Positions 26,247 through 34,553 of a DNA stretch of 64,000 bases are shown here, piece by piece. Origin of the DNA: Edaphobacter paludis (GTDB lineage Bacteria; Acidobacteriota; Terriglobia; Terriglobales; Acidobacteriaceae); NCBI RefSeq assembly GCF_039993895.1, contig NZ_CP121194.1, positions 2,356,001 through 2,420,000 of the forward strand, in the 5' to 3' direction. The notes below the pieces were generated by a model, which saw nothing but the letters and a program-made list of their open reading frames with translations, did no database searches and was not told the DNA's origin. Position 1 is the first letter of the stretch. Every line of letters starts with the position of its first letter. A program made the translations under genes and the position numbers.

Positions 26247-26756
26247 CTAATGCCGCATTCCTTCGATCACCTTAGCCGTTGTCACGAGCTGCCCTACGTG
26301 CCGCTGCGTGTGGTCTGCACAGTGCACCAACAGCCCGGCAACCGTGGTCGGCAACATCTTCCTGCCGACGCCGCGGCTTTCTCCGTAGCTCTCAGGCCGA
26401 AACGCTTTGACTCGCTGCATCGCTGATGAAAGTCCCGATTCGAACTCCGCAAACAAAGCCTTTCGTGAAGCGCTCGCGTTTACTTCCGTCTTCAACGCTT
26501 CCAATTGCTCCGGGGACAACTGCCTTCCCTCCGCATAGGTCAGCAATCGGTCGAGGCTGCGGACGATGTGCCGCATCTGGCGTCCCACGGAAGGCAGGCC
26601 GAGCGGCTGTGCCTCGAGTTCTTCGTCGCGTAACTCCGCACACCAGCGTTCGACATCCTCGCGGGCAAGCTCCAGCGCATGAAGCACAGCGCGCTGAACC
26701 GCATCCACTTCAGTCAGGCTTCCCCGCAACCAGGGCTCAACATCTGTGAGAGCCAT
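26247..26756 (-). CDS. DinB-family protein
   Basis: 169 residues forming a four-helix DinB/YfiT-like bundle: metal-ligand histidines are likely His in MRHIVRSLDRLL and two in LLVHCADHTQRHVGQL. Members of this superfamily include thiol transferases and metal-dependent enzymes; the reaction here is unknown. It starts 2 bases after the osmoprotectant binding-protein gene ends, so it belongs to that transcript. Confidence 0.82.
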   Translation of the reverse strand: MALTDVEPWLRGSLTEVDAVQRAVLHALELAREDVERWCAELRDEELEAQPLGLPSVGRQMRHIVRSLDRLLTYAEGRQLSPEQLEALKTEVNASASRKALFAEFESGLSSAMQRVKAFRPESYGESRGVGRKMLPTTVAGLLVHCADHTQRHVGQLVTTAKVIEGMRH

Positions 26757-26758
26757 CG

Positions 26759-27754
26759 TTACAACCCCTTTCTCTGCCGAAATGTCCTTACCACTTCGCC
26801 CACATCTTTATGTTCCGAATCTACTGCGAAGTTCATCTCGCGGATCTCCTCTGCGCTGACCTTTCCCGCCAGCCTGTCCATCGCCACCTGAATCACCGGA
26901 TGCCGCCGCAACGAGTCCTCACGGATCAGCGGCACGGCTTCATATGGTGGAAAATAATGCTTGTCATCTTCCAGCACCGTAAGTCCCATCGCCCGTATCG
27001 GCCCATCGGTCGAATTCCCTGCCACCATGTCCACTTGTCCAGCCCCGAGCGCCCGATAGAGCAGGCCTAGATCCATCACCCGCGGAGCCTCGCGAAACCG
27101 CAACCCATACGTCGCTTCCAGCCCGCGCAGCCCATCCGGGCGCTCCTCGAACTCATACCCTACGCCGAGCCTCCACTGTGGCGTCACTTTCACCGCGTCA
27201 GAGATCGTCTTCAACCCCAGCCGCTGCGCATCCGCTCCGCGTACGACCATCGCAAAGGTATCCTCAAACCCCAGGCCGCGCTCTACCTTCACCGCATACC
27301 GCTTCGCGTATAGCTGCTGTATCGTATCGAACACAGTCGCCGCATCGCGCTGTCCCACCGGAGGAAGCGGCTGCTTCAGGATCGCAGTCAGCGCGGTTCC
27401 GGTGTACTCGATATAGCCATCGATACGCCCATTTACCAGGGCCTGCTGACAGATGTAGCTTCCGGCCAGATAAAATTTGCGGTCGACCTTCTCGCCAGTG
27501 ACGGCCTCGATCTCCTGCGCCACCAACTCACCGAGCACCACCTGCTCGGTAAAATTTTTCGCGCCAATCACGATTCGCGAGGAGCGTGGTGGTGCACAAC
27601 CGATCAAACCGCCACAAACTATCAGTACCAAAACCATAGGAGCCAAACTGAAAAACGTACACGGCCACCCCTTACACGCGATCCGCTTTAATTCGCGAAA
27701 TGCGTGGCCAGCCGTCCTCAAGCCCGCCTCACAGCAAGCCGTTTCTCCAACCAT
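26759..27754 (-). CDS. Osmoprotectant (glycine betaine/choline-type) ABC transporter, substrate-binding lipoprotein
   Basis: 331 residues of the OpuAC/OsmF family: IVIGAKNFTEQVVLGELVAQEIE at the start of the mature domain, GRIDGYIEYTGTALTAIL, and GAGQVDMVAGNSTDGPIRAM. A lipobox LIGC follows a hydrophobic stretch (about 40-53), so it is probably a lipoprotein in the periplasm. The ATG at 27754 lies inside the end of the permease gene (37-bp overlap) and gives a long leader ahead of the hydrophobic core; a TTG at 27721 is a possible later start. Transports quaternary amines or similar compatible solutes. Confidence 0.88.
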   Translation of the reverse strand: MVGETACCEAGLRTAGHAFRELKRIACKGWPCTFFSLAPMVLVLIVCGGLIGCAPPRSSRIVIGAKNFTEQVVLGELVAQEIEAVTGEKVDRKFYLAGSYICQQALVNGRIDGYIEYTGTALTAILKQPLPPVGQRDAATVFDTIQQLYAKRYAVKVERGLGFEDTFAMVVRGADAQRLGLKTISDAVKVTPQWRLGVGYEFEERPDGLRGLEATYGLRFREAPRVMDLGLLYRALGAGQVDMVAGNSTDGPIRAMGLTVLEDDKHYFPPYEAVPLIREDSLRRHPVIQVAMDRLAGKVSAEEIREMNFAVDSEHKDVGEVVRTFRQRKGL

Positions 27755-28350
27755 CCCAGCCCCGCATCCGCCACCAGCGCCAGCAGCGCCGCCGGAATCG
27801 CTCCCGCCAGCACCAGGCTGTTGTCCACGCTCGCCACACCGCGAAAGATCAACTCGCCCAAGCCGCCCGCGCCAATCGCAGCCGCAATCGTCGCGACCCC
27901 AACGCAGGTCACGGTGGCCGTTCGCAGTCCCGCCAGAATTACACTAGCCGACAACGGCAGTTCCACCTTCCACAAGCGCTGCCACGAGGTCATTCCCATC
28001 GCCTCGGCTACATCGCCCAGCGCTGCATCGACGCTGCCAATCCCTGCGTAGGTGTTTCGCAGAATGGGCAGCAGAGCATAGCCGGTCAACGCGAGAATCG
28101 CCAGCCGCGCCGCGTTCTCTCCCAACCACGGAACCGGCAGCAGCAACCCAAACAAGGCCAGGCTCGGAATCGTCTGCACCACATTCGCAAACCCGATAAC
28201 CGGCTTCGCGAGAGCAGGCTTTCGCGTCAGCAGAACCCCCAGCGGCAGCCCGATCGCAGCAGCCAGCAGCATTGCGAAGACTGTAAGCCACAAGTGCTCG
28301 AAGGTCAGACGGGCAATCTCCCATCCATGCCGATGCATAAAGAGCATCAA
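27718..28350 (-). CDS. Osmoprotectant ABC transporter permease
   Basis: 210 residues with about five to six membrane segments and the binding-protein-dependent permease motif around DVAEAMGMTSWQRLWKVELPLS (EAA loop). The TIPSLALFGLLLP and VGVATIAAAIGAGGLGELIFRG segments are typical of OpuAB/OsmW-type permeases. Only one permease gene is present, whereas the Yeh/Osm systems have two; it may form a homodimer. Overlaps the ATPase gene by 4 bases (ATGA). Confidence 0.9.
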   Translation of the reverse strand: MMLFMHRHGWEIARLTFEHLWLTVFAMLLAAAIGLPLGVLLTRKPALAKPVIGFANVVQTIPSLALFGLLLPVPWLGENAARLAILALTGYALLPILRNTYAGIGSVDAALGDVAEAMGMTSWQRLWKVELPLSASVILAGLRTATVTCVGVATIAAAIGAGGLGELIFRGVASVDNSLVLAGAIPAALLALVADAGLGWLEKRLAVRRA

Positions 28351-29114
28351 GCTGGCACCGCCCGATGTACAGCGGAAACATAATCCTTTACTTGAGGGTT
28401 ATTCGAGATCAAAACCTCGCGCGCAGCTAAATCTGCCGCTACCTCCCCGTTGGCCAAAAACACGACCCTTTCGGCCAGATAAAGCGCCTCATCGAGGTCG
28501 TGCGTCACCAGCAGAACCGTCTTACCCACTCGCTGCAACAGATCCCGCAACATGGTCTGCATCTCCGCCCTGGTCAGCGGGTCGAGCGCCCCGAACGGCT
28601 CGTCCATCAGCAGAACATCCGGCTCCAGCGCCAGCGCCCGAGCTAGTCCCACTCGCTGTCTCTGTCCGCCTGAGAGCTGCCATGGATACCGGTCCGAAAA
28701 CTCCGCGAAGTCCATACCCACCAGCCCCAGAACTTCCGCTGATCTCGCTGCGATGTCGGCCCGCGACCGGCCTGCCAGCTCCAGAGCCATCCCTGCATTT
28801 CGCTCTACGGTCATGTGCGGAAACAGGCCCGTCTCCTGAATGACGTAACCCACGCTCCGTCTGAGAGCCACAGTGTCATGAGCCCCGACAGGCTTTCCGC
28901 CGACACAGACCTCTCCGGCGGTAGGCGTCACCAGTCCATTGACCATGCGCAGCAACGTCGTCTTCCCCGACCCGCTTCGCCCCAGCAAAGCAGTCGTCGT
29001 CCCTGCTTCCAGGCGCAGTGAGACGTCGCGCAACAGGGTGCGGCCCGGTTGTCCGTCCGCACCTACGGGCAGCGTATAGCTCACCTTCGCGAACTCGACG
29101 CCAACCGCAGCCAT
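28347..29114 (-). CDS. Osmoprotectant ABC transporter ATP-binding protein
   Basis: 255 residues: Walker A GRSGSGKT, signature LSGGQRQRVGLARAL, Walker B VLLMDEPFGALD and the H-loop VTHDLDEAL. It resembles ProV/OpuAA-type ATPases but lacks the C-terminal CBS pair that senses ionic strength in OpuA, so regulation must differ. First gene of the three-gene transporter; 26 bp downstream of the P-loop kinase gene. Confidence 0.9.
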   Translation of the reverse strand: MAAVGVEFAKVSYTLPVGADGQPGRTLLRDVSLRLEAGTTTALLGRSGSGKTTLLRMVNGLVTPTAGEVCVGGKPVGAHDTVALRRSVGYVIQETGLFPHMTVERNAGMALELAGRSRADIAARSAEVLGLVGMDFAEFSDRYPWQLSGGQRQRVGLARALALEPDVLLMDEPFGALDPLTRAEMQTMLRDLLQRVGKTVLLVTHDLDEALYLAERVVFLANGEVAADLAAREVLISNNPQVKDYVSAVHRAVPA

Positions 29115-29140
29115 GCTCTTTACCTATCCGATATTGCGAG

Positions 29141-29986
29141 CTACTGTGCAGCCTCCGGAGCAGACTCAGCGCCACCCTGCACGCTTGCTCCGGGATGCCC
29201 CTTCACCCGGACGACCGTAATCTTCTCGAAGCCCTCTTTGAACGTCGGCGGACGCAGACGCTCAGCCATCTTCTGCATGATCTCGTCCGTCACTACACGC
29301 TCACGCTTGCTGTTGCGCTCCATGCACACCGCCAGTGGAACGTCGAAGAAGACCGCCTGTACCTCGTAGCCGAAGCTCTTCGCCATCTTGATCCACTGCT
29401 TGCGCTCGTGCGGAGAGAGGTTTGTGGCATCGACATAGTTCCACGGCATCTTCGCGATCAGCCGTGCCCGCAGCAGGCTGCGCAGAGTCGAAAACACTAG
29501 TCCCTGATAGCGCTGCTCGGTGATGTCGTCAAACAGCAGCGTCCGCAGCAGGTCGCTCGACAGAGGCGTGACTCCACGGCGCTTGTACCAGGTCGTCTTG
29601 CCCGAACCGGGCAGGCCAATCGCCAGTACGACATAGCCTTTGGGCGACTTCGCAGCCGTCTGTTCCGCCGGTGGCGTAGCCAGATTTTCGGGCTGCGTCT
29701 CCACGATCACAGTGCGTTCCGGCGCTACGACTTCGCCGCTGGCCTGTTCGTGAGCGGGCTCACGGATAGGTTCCCGGACAGGTTCAGAAACGGGCTCTGC
29801 CACAGCCGCGGCGTGTGGATGCTCCGGCGCATGTACCGGCAGAGGCTCGGGGTACGTAGGCCGCAATGGAGCAGGTTGATTTGCGGGCAGTTCCTGCCCG
29901 CTCTTGCCCGTGGACTCCGAATCATTCGGTCCACGTCTAGGGCGTCGTCTCATTTTTTCGCGCATCCAATCGCGCAGTTCGCGCAT
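29141..29986 (-). CDS. P-loop kinase (polynucleotide-kinase-like AAA_33) with repetitive N-terminus
   Basis: About 281 residues. N-terminal ~110 residues are Pro/Glu-rich and low complexity with a short repeat (EPVSEPVREPIREPAHEQ, about 64-82). Then comes a P-loop domain: Walker A GLPGSGKT (about 124-131), LSSDLLRTLLFDD, YVDATNLSPHERKQWIKMAK and CMERNSKRERVVTDE, the pattern of T4 polynucleotide-kinase-like and related small-molecule kinases. The substrate is unknown. Start uncertain: ATG 29986 without ribosome site, or TTG 30022 behind GAGGTG. Heads a minus-strand run with the osmoprotectant transporter. Confidence 0.75.
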   Translation of the reverse strand: MRELRDWMREKMRRRPRRGPNDSESTGKSGQELPANQPAPLRPTYPEPLPVHAPEHPHAAAVAEPVSEPVREPIREPAHEQASGEVVAPERTVIVETQPENLATPPAEQTAAKSPKGYVVLAIGLPGSGKTTWYKRRGVTPLSSDLLRTLLFDDITEQRYQGLVFSTLRSLLRARLIAKMPWNYVDATNLSPHERKQWIKMAKSFGYEVQAVFFDVPLAVCMERNSKRERVVTDEIMQKMAERLRPPTFKEGFEKITVVRVKGHPGASVQGGAESAPEAAQ

Positions 29987-30230
29987 GTCACGCTTGTAAC
30001 ACACCGCGAAAGCCGCCCGCAAATCTTGGCACCTCAGACGCCACTCCTCGAATACCTCCGAACAGCAAATTGCCTGTTCTCAAGTGGGTGCGGGTCACTT
30101 GTAGGTCCGGCCATCCATTTGCGAACGCCCTCTCCGAATGCTAGCATCGGTTTTGATGGGGCGTTCGCTGTCCGGCTGCGTCCTTAACTCTCACCAAGGC
30201 ATAGCCAAAACGATAGGAGCAAGCGTAATT

Positions 30231-31238
30231 ATGGCAGTAAAGGTAGGCATCAACGGCTTCGGCCGCATTGGACGCAACGTCTTCCGCACCGCTCTCAGCA
30301 ACCCGGAGATTGAGTTCGTAGCTGTAAACGACCTGACCACCCCGGCGACCCTGGCCCATCTGCTTAAGTACGACTCCATCCTTGGTAATCTCAAGAACGA
30401 AATATCTCACGGCGACGACTTCATCTCCGTCGATGGCAAAAAGATCAAGGTCTTCGCCGAGCGCGATCCGGCCAAGCTCGACTGGGCCAGCGTAGGCGCA
30501 CAGGTCGTCGTCGAATCGACGGGCTTCTTCACCGACGCCACCAAGGCCAAGGCCCACCTCGGCAGCACCGTCAAGAAGGTGATCATCTCCGCTCCGGCCT
30601 CCAACGAGGACATCACCATCGTTCTCGGCGTCAACGAGAACAAGTACGACGCGGCGAAGCACAATATCATCTCGAATGCCTCCTGCACGACGAACTGCCT
30701 TGCGCCCGTCGTCAAGGTGCTGCATGACACCTTCGGCATCGCCAGCGGCATCATGACCACGATTCACAGCTATACCAACGATCAGGTCATCCTCGACACG
30801 CCGCACAAGGACCTGCGTCGCGCCCGCGCCGCTGCCCTGTCGATGATCCCGAGCAGCACCGGCGCCGCCAAAGCGCTCAAGCTGGTCATCCCCGAGATGG
30901 ACGGCAAGCTCGATGGCTTCGCCATCCGCGTCCCGACCCCCAACGTGTCGGTCGTCGACCTCACCTTCGTCTCCGAGAAGCCGATCAGTGTAGCGAGCAT
31001 CAACGAAGCCTTGAAGAAGGCAGCCGACGGCGAACTAAAGCCCTACCTCGGCTACACCGACGAAGAGCTCGTCTCCTCGGACTTCAAGGGCAACCCGCTC
31101 TCCTCCTTTGTCGACTCCAAGTTGACCAAGGTCGTGGGCCAGAACACCGGCAAGGTCATCAGCTGGTACGACAATGAGTGGGGCTACTCCAATCGCGTCA
31201 AGGACCTCATTCTCTTCCTCGTGAAGAAGGGCCTCTAA
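30231..31238 (+). CDS. gapA: Glyceraldehyde-3-phosphate dehydrogenase
   Basis: 335 residues, standard length. N-terminal VKVGINGFGRIGRNVFR binds NAD; the active site is SNASCTTNCLAP with the catalytic cysteine; STGAAKA and the C-terminal WYDNEWGYSNRVKDL complete the family pattern. ATG 30231 is preceded by AGGAG 11 bases upstream; the open frame beginning at 30138 is not conserved. The 200-bp spacer ahead of it carries the promoter. Pathway: glycolysis/gluconeogenesis together with pgk and tpiA about 3.3-5.4 kb downstream. Confidence 0.97.
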   Translation: MAVKVGINGFGRIGRNVFRTALSNPEIEFVAVNDLTTPATLAHLLKYDSILGNLKNEISHGDDFISVDGKKIKVFAERDPAKLDWASVGAQVVVESTGFFTDATKAKAHLGSTVKKVIISAPASNEDITIVLGVNENKYDAAKHNIISNASCTTNCLAPVVKVLHDTFGIASGIMTTIHSYTNDQVILDTPHKDLRRARAAALSMIPSSTGAAKALKLVIPEMDGKLDGFAIRVPTPNVSVVDLTFVSEKPISVASINEALKKAADGELKPYLGYTDEELVSSDFKGNPLSSFVDSKLTKVVGQNTGKVISWYDNEWGYSNRVKDLILFLVKKGL

Positions 31239-31254
31239 GCTTCATCCATTCCAG

Positions 31255-31297
31255 ACGGCAGCGGCAGTTCCTTTTCGGGACTGCGCTGCCGTTTTTG
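31255..31297 (+). terminator. Rho-independent terminator of gapA
   Basis: Imperfect long hairpin starting ACGGCAGCG (31255) and ending GCGCTGCCGT (31292), followed by TTTTT. Confidence 0.85.
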
Positions 31298-31424
31298 TTT
31301 GCCTGCTTCACGCCCTCGTAAGTTTGGACCAACGGCCAGTTATACCCCAACGGTGTTATGGCCGCATCGGTCTCTTCAACCTAAGATGAACGAATCGAGT
31401 CAGCGGTTAAGGGGATCGAGGAGA

Positions 31425-33074
31425 ATGCCAACAAAACGGTCCGAACTTAAAACTGAACTCCGTAAAGCACTTAAAAACTCAGAGATCGTTCCATACTTCC
31501 AACCGATGGTTGGAATAAGGAGTGGCAAACTCGTAGGGTTTGAGGTCCTCGCGAGATGGCTGCATCCTCAGCGAGGCACGATTCGCCCGGATGAATTCAT
31601 CCCCCTCGCAGAGCAGGCTGACCTCATCGGCGAGTTGACCGATACGATCCTCCTGCAGGCCTTCGCGGCAACGGCTGCGCTCGATAAAAGTCTCACTATC
31701 TCAGTCAATATCTCCCCCATTCAACTGCGCGATCCTTCTCTGCCGGAGGAGATCCGCAGAGCCGCCGCCATGGCTGCCTTCCCTCTCAACCGGCTGACGA
31801 TTGAGATTACCGAAAGCGCACTCGTCGATAACCTCGAACTTGCGGCTTCGATCGCCACGAAGTTAAAAAATCTCGGCGTGAAACTTGCCCTGGACGACTT
31901 CGGCACCGGCTACTCCAGTCTTCGCAACCTCCAGGCGCTGCCCTTCGATGAGTTGAAAGTCGACCGCAGCTTCGTCAGTTCCATGGTTCAATGCCGCGAT
32001 AGCCGCAAGATCGTCGCGGCCGTCATCGGCCTTGGACAAAGTCTTAAGTTGACGACCGTCGCCGAGGGCATCGAAAACGAGACCCAGGCCGACATCCTGC
32101 GCTGGCTCGGCTGCGATGTCGGTCAGGGATGGATCTACGGCCCCCCGGTCTCGGTGCATGACCTGCCAAAAATCGTCGACGCGCCCATGTCGACCTCTAC
32201 ACACACGCTCCACGATTCGCCAGCGTCCGATCTGATCACCTGTATCAAGCCGCTTCCTTCGCAGCGGTTCGCCCAGTTACAGGCCATCTACGATGGCGCA
32301 CCGGTGGCTCTCGCCTTCGTCGACGCCGACCTGCGATATGTCAGCGTTAACCAACGCCTCGCCAGCATGAACGACATTGCGGTGGAAGAGCACCTCGGTA
32401 AAAAGCTGTCCGAAATTGTGCCGCCGATAATCTATACCAGAATAGAACCGCATCTTCTTCACGCCTTGAAAGGAGAAGCCAGCAGCCTGGAGATAACCAG
32501 GCCGGGCATCTCCGAGGATGCGAAAGGAGAAACCTTCTTAGTCTCTCATCAGCCCGCGCGAGACGAAGGCGGTGAAGTCATCGGAGTCTCCGTCGCTATG
32601 GTGGACATCTCGGAGCGCAAGCTCATGGAAGATGCCCTCCGGGAGAGCGAAGATCACTACCGCCACATGGTCAAGCTGAATCCTCAGATGCCATGGATCA
32701 TGGACCCCAACGGCAAGACCATCGACATAAGCCCGCGCTGGACGGAATTGACCGGAATGAGCTCGGACGATACATCAAATTACGGATGGAAAGAGATGGT
32801 CCATCCTGACGACCTGGAACGCCTGCTGACAGTCCTGCAAGCCTCGTTTCAGAGCGGTGATGCCTTCGATTTCAATTATCGAGTACTCACAAGGGATAAA
32901 AGCTGGCGATGGGTGCGTACACGTGGCCAGGCCCGACGCTGTGCGAGCGGAGAGATCCTGCGCTGGTACGGATCGACCGAAGAAATCGAAGAATATATGG
33001 AACTGAAGCAGAAGCTGCGCGAGACGGAAGCCGCACTCGCCGCTTTGCTTGAAGAGAAACAGCAGCGACTGTAG
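31425..33074 (+). CDS. EAL-domain c-di-GMP phosphodiesterase with two C-terminal PAS domains
   Basis: 549 residues. An N-terminal EAL domain (about 20-255) comes first; its signature is EVL (Glu40) instead of EAL. All usual metal and substrate residues can be placed: Asn95, Glu127, Asp157-Asp158, Lys178, Glu214 and Gln234, so it is probably an active phosphodiesterase that degrades c-di-GMP. It is followed by two PAS domains (about 285-400 and 410-525), the second ending in a PAC-like WRWVRTRGQARR segment, and a short coiled-coil tail. No membrane segment is seen. ATG 31425 follows GAGGAG very closely; ATG 31386 is an alternative. Confidence 0.88.
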   Translation: MPTKRSELKTELRKALKNSEIVPYFQPMVGIRSGKLVGFEVLARWLHPQRGTIRPDEFIPLAEQADLIGELTDTILLQAFAATAALDKSLTISVNISPIQLRDPSLPEEIRRAAAMAAFPLNRLTIEITESALVDNLELAASIATKLKNLGVKLALDDFGTGYSSLRNLQALPFDELKVDRSFVSSMVQCRDSRKIVAAVIGLGQSLKLTTVAEGIENETQADILRWLGCDVGQGWIYGPPVSVHDLPKIVDAPMSTSTHTLHDSPASDLITCIKPLPSQRFAQLQAIYDGAPVALAFVDADLRYVSVNQRLASMNDIAVEEHLGKKLSEIVPPIIYTRIEPHLLHALKGEASSLEITRPGISEDAKGETFLVSHQPARDEGGEVIGVSVAMVDISERKLMEDALRESEDHYRHMVKLNPQMPWIMDPNGKTIDISPRWTELTGMSSDDTSNYGWKEMVHPDDLERLLTVLQASFQSGDAFDFNYRVLTRDKSWRWVRTRGQARRCASGEILRWYGSTEEIEEYMELKQKLRETEAALAALLEEKQQRL

Positions 33075-33346
33075 AGAGAGTATTCGCTTACGTCTATGGT
33101 TCAGGCGGGAGCATCCGCGTGAATGATCCTTGTCGTAATCTGCTCCCAGAAGCGTTCTCTGCGAAGACCGTCACGAAAGAAAAGGATCTATATTACTTGT
33201 CTTTCGCAAGTAACCTGTGTTTACAATACGCAACGGGCCGACCACCGCTTCAACTGCTCTATCTGCAACGTCCCATTTTCTTCTATTACAGATGCGATCT
33301 TCAATAAGCCCAAGAACCTATTCCAAATAGAAAGCAAGGTGATTCA

Positions 33347-33817
33347 ATGGGTACTTTTCAAAACTTTCCTCGCGTGACACCGTTTCTCTGGTTCGACTCC
33401 AACGCCGAAGAGGCAGTCGAGTTTTACCTGACCGTCTTCAAGAACTCGCGGCGGCTCGACGGAGTTCGCACCAGCGACGACAATCTCGGCGCGAAGGGGA
33501 AAGTCATGACGATCGCCTTCGAACTCGATGGTCAGACATTTACCGCGCTCAATGGCGGCCCGATGTTTAAATTCACCGAGGCGATCTCGTTCGTCGTGCG
33601 CTGCGACTCGCAGGAGGAAGTCGACTATTACTGGTCGAAGCTTTCAGCAGGGGGGAGCGAGGTTCAGTGCGGCTGGCTCAAAGACAAGTTCGGCCTCTCC
33701 TGGCAAATCGTGCCCTCACGTCTGCCCGACCTCATCAAACATCCCAAGGCTATGCAGGCCATGATGCAGATGAAGAAGCTCGACATCGCGGAACTAGAGC
33801 GCGCCGCGCAATCGTAG
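33347..33817 (+). CDS. VOC-superfamily (PhnB-like) protein
   Basis: 156 residues of the PhnB-like glyoxalase-fold group: VTPFLWFDSNAEEAVEFYLTVF at the start, MTIAFELDGQTFTALNGGP, EAISFVVRCDSQEEVDYYWSKL, and CGWLKDKFGLSWQIVP. These proteins form beta-alpha-beta sandwiches; the function of the PhnB-like branch is mostly unknown. Ribosome site AAGGTG precedes ATG 33347. The 272-bp spacer upstream (33075-33346) shows no clear gene. Confidence 0.88.
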   Translation: MGTFQNFPRVTPFLWFDSNAEEAVEFYLTVFKNSRRLDGVRTSDDNLGAKGKVMTIAFELDGQTFTALNGGPMFKFTEAISFVVRCDSQEEVDYYWSKLSAGGSEVQCGWLKDKFGLSWQIVPSRLPDLIKHPKAMQAMMQMKKLDIAELERAAQS

Positions 33818-33937
33818 CGCACTCACAGACGACACTTCGCCGCACATATTCAACACAGAGGCCGGGATACTATTTGCCGTCGTCGTGCATCATGCCACAA
33901 TGGTTGCAGGCAGCTTCTAAAGGCCCACCATTCAACC

Positions 33938-34312
33938 ATGACACGAACAAATATCCCCGGCACATCTCCCTACGAGCCCATCATCGGCTTCTCCCGTGCT
34001 GTCCGTCTCGGCAATCATGTCTATGTCTCCGGAACCGGTCCGGTCGGCGCTGAGGACGCATCCCCCGCCGATCAGACGCGCGTTGCCCTCGATATCATCA
34101 AGGCCGCACTCGAAAAGGCCGGAGCCAGCTTCGAGCATGTCTATCGAACCCGCATGTTCCTCGCCCGCGCCGAAGACTGGGAAGAGATTGGGCGCGCCCA
34201 CGGCGAGGTCTTTGGAAAGATCCTGCCCGCCTCCACCATGGTTGTGGCTTCCCTGCTCAATCCGAGATGGCACGTCGAAATCGAAGCTGATGCCTATATT
34301 CCCGGCGTCTGA
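33938..34312 (+). CDS. Rid/YjgF/UK114-family protein
   Basis: 124 residues of the Rid fold: GFSRAVRLGNHVYVSGTGPVG, QTRVALDIIKAALEKAGASFEHVYRTRMFLA, and HVEIEADAYI at the end. The arginine that RidA uses for 2-iminopropionate/2-iminobutyrate deamination (PARS motif) is replaced: the sequence here reads LPASTM. So it belongs to a Rid subgroup that probably lacks imine deaminase activity. Confidence 0.85.
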   Translation: MTRTNIPGTSPYEPIIGFSRAVRLGNHVYVSGTGPVGAEDASPADQTRVALDIIKAALEKAGASFEHVYRTRMFLARAEDWEEIGRAHGEVFGKILPASTMVVASLLNPRWHVEIEADAYIPGV

Positions 34313-34372
34313 CCGACTCCATGTTTTTCTGTGCCTGAAAACATGACCTTCCTATTCGGTATCATTGAGGAC

Positions 34373-34536
34373 AAGTAAGCAAGAGCGTGCTAAGAAAGGT
34401 GTGTGACTTCAAAAGAAGCCATTACATTCAATACTTTGCAAAGATAGCTCTTTTAGAATCAACATTTTGCATGACCATCCGAAGATATCTCTATTGTTTT
34501 GAATACTTTGCATCAATTAACCAGGGGGCAGACCCC
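34373..34536 (+). repeat. AT-rich spacer element ending in a GGGGG-N-CCCC run
   Basis: The 241-bp spacer before pgk is AT-rich with the direct repeat AATACTTTGCA (about 34432 and 34502), a related TTTTGCAT, and CTCTTTTAG / CTCTATTG stretches. It ends in GGGGGCAGACCCC (34524-34536), directly ahead of the pgk ribosome site (GGGAGAAG). Similar AT-rich segments ending in G-runs stand at 22024-22129 and 52255-52335. Confidence 0.5.
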
Positions 34537-34553
34537 GGGAGAAGAATAAAAAA

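Noticed and set aside
33119..33307. Possible small gene before the VOC gene
   Set aside because: No ribosome site, and the composition does not look coding.
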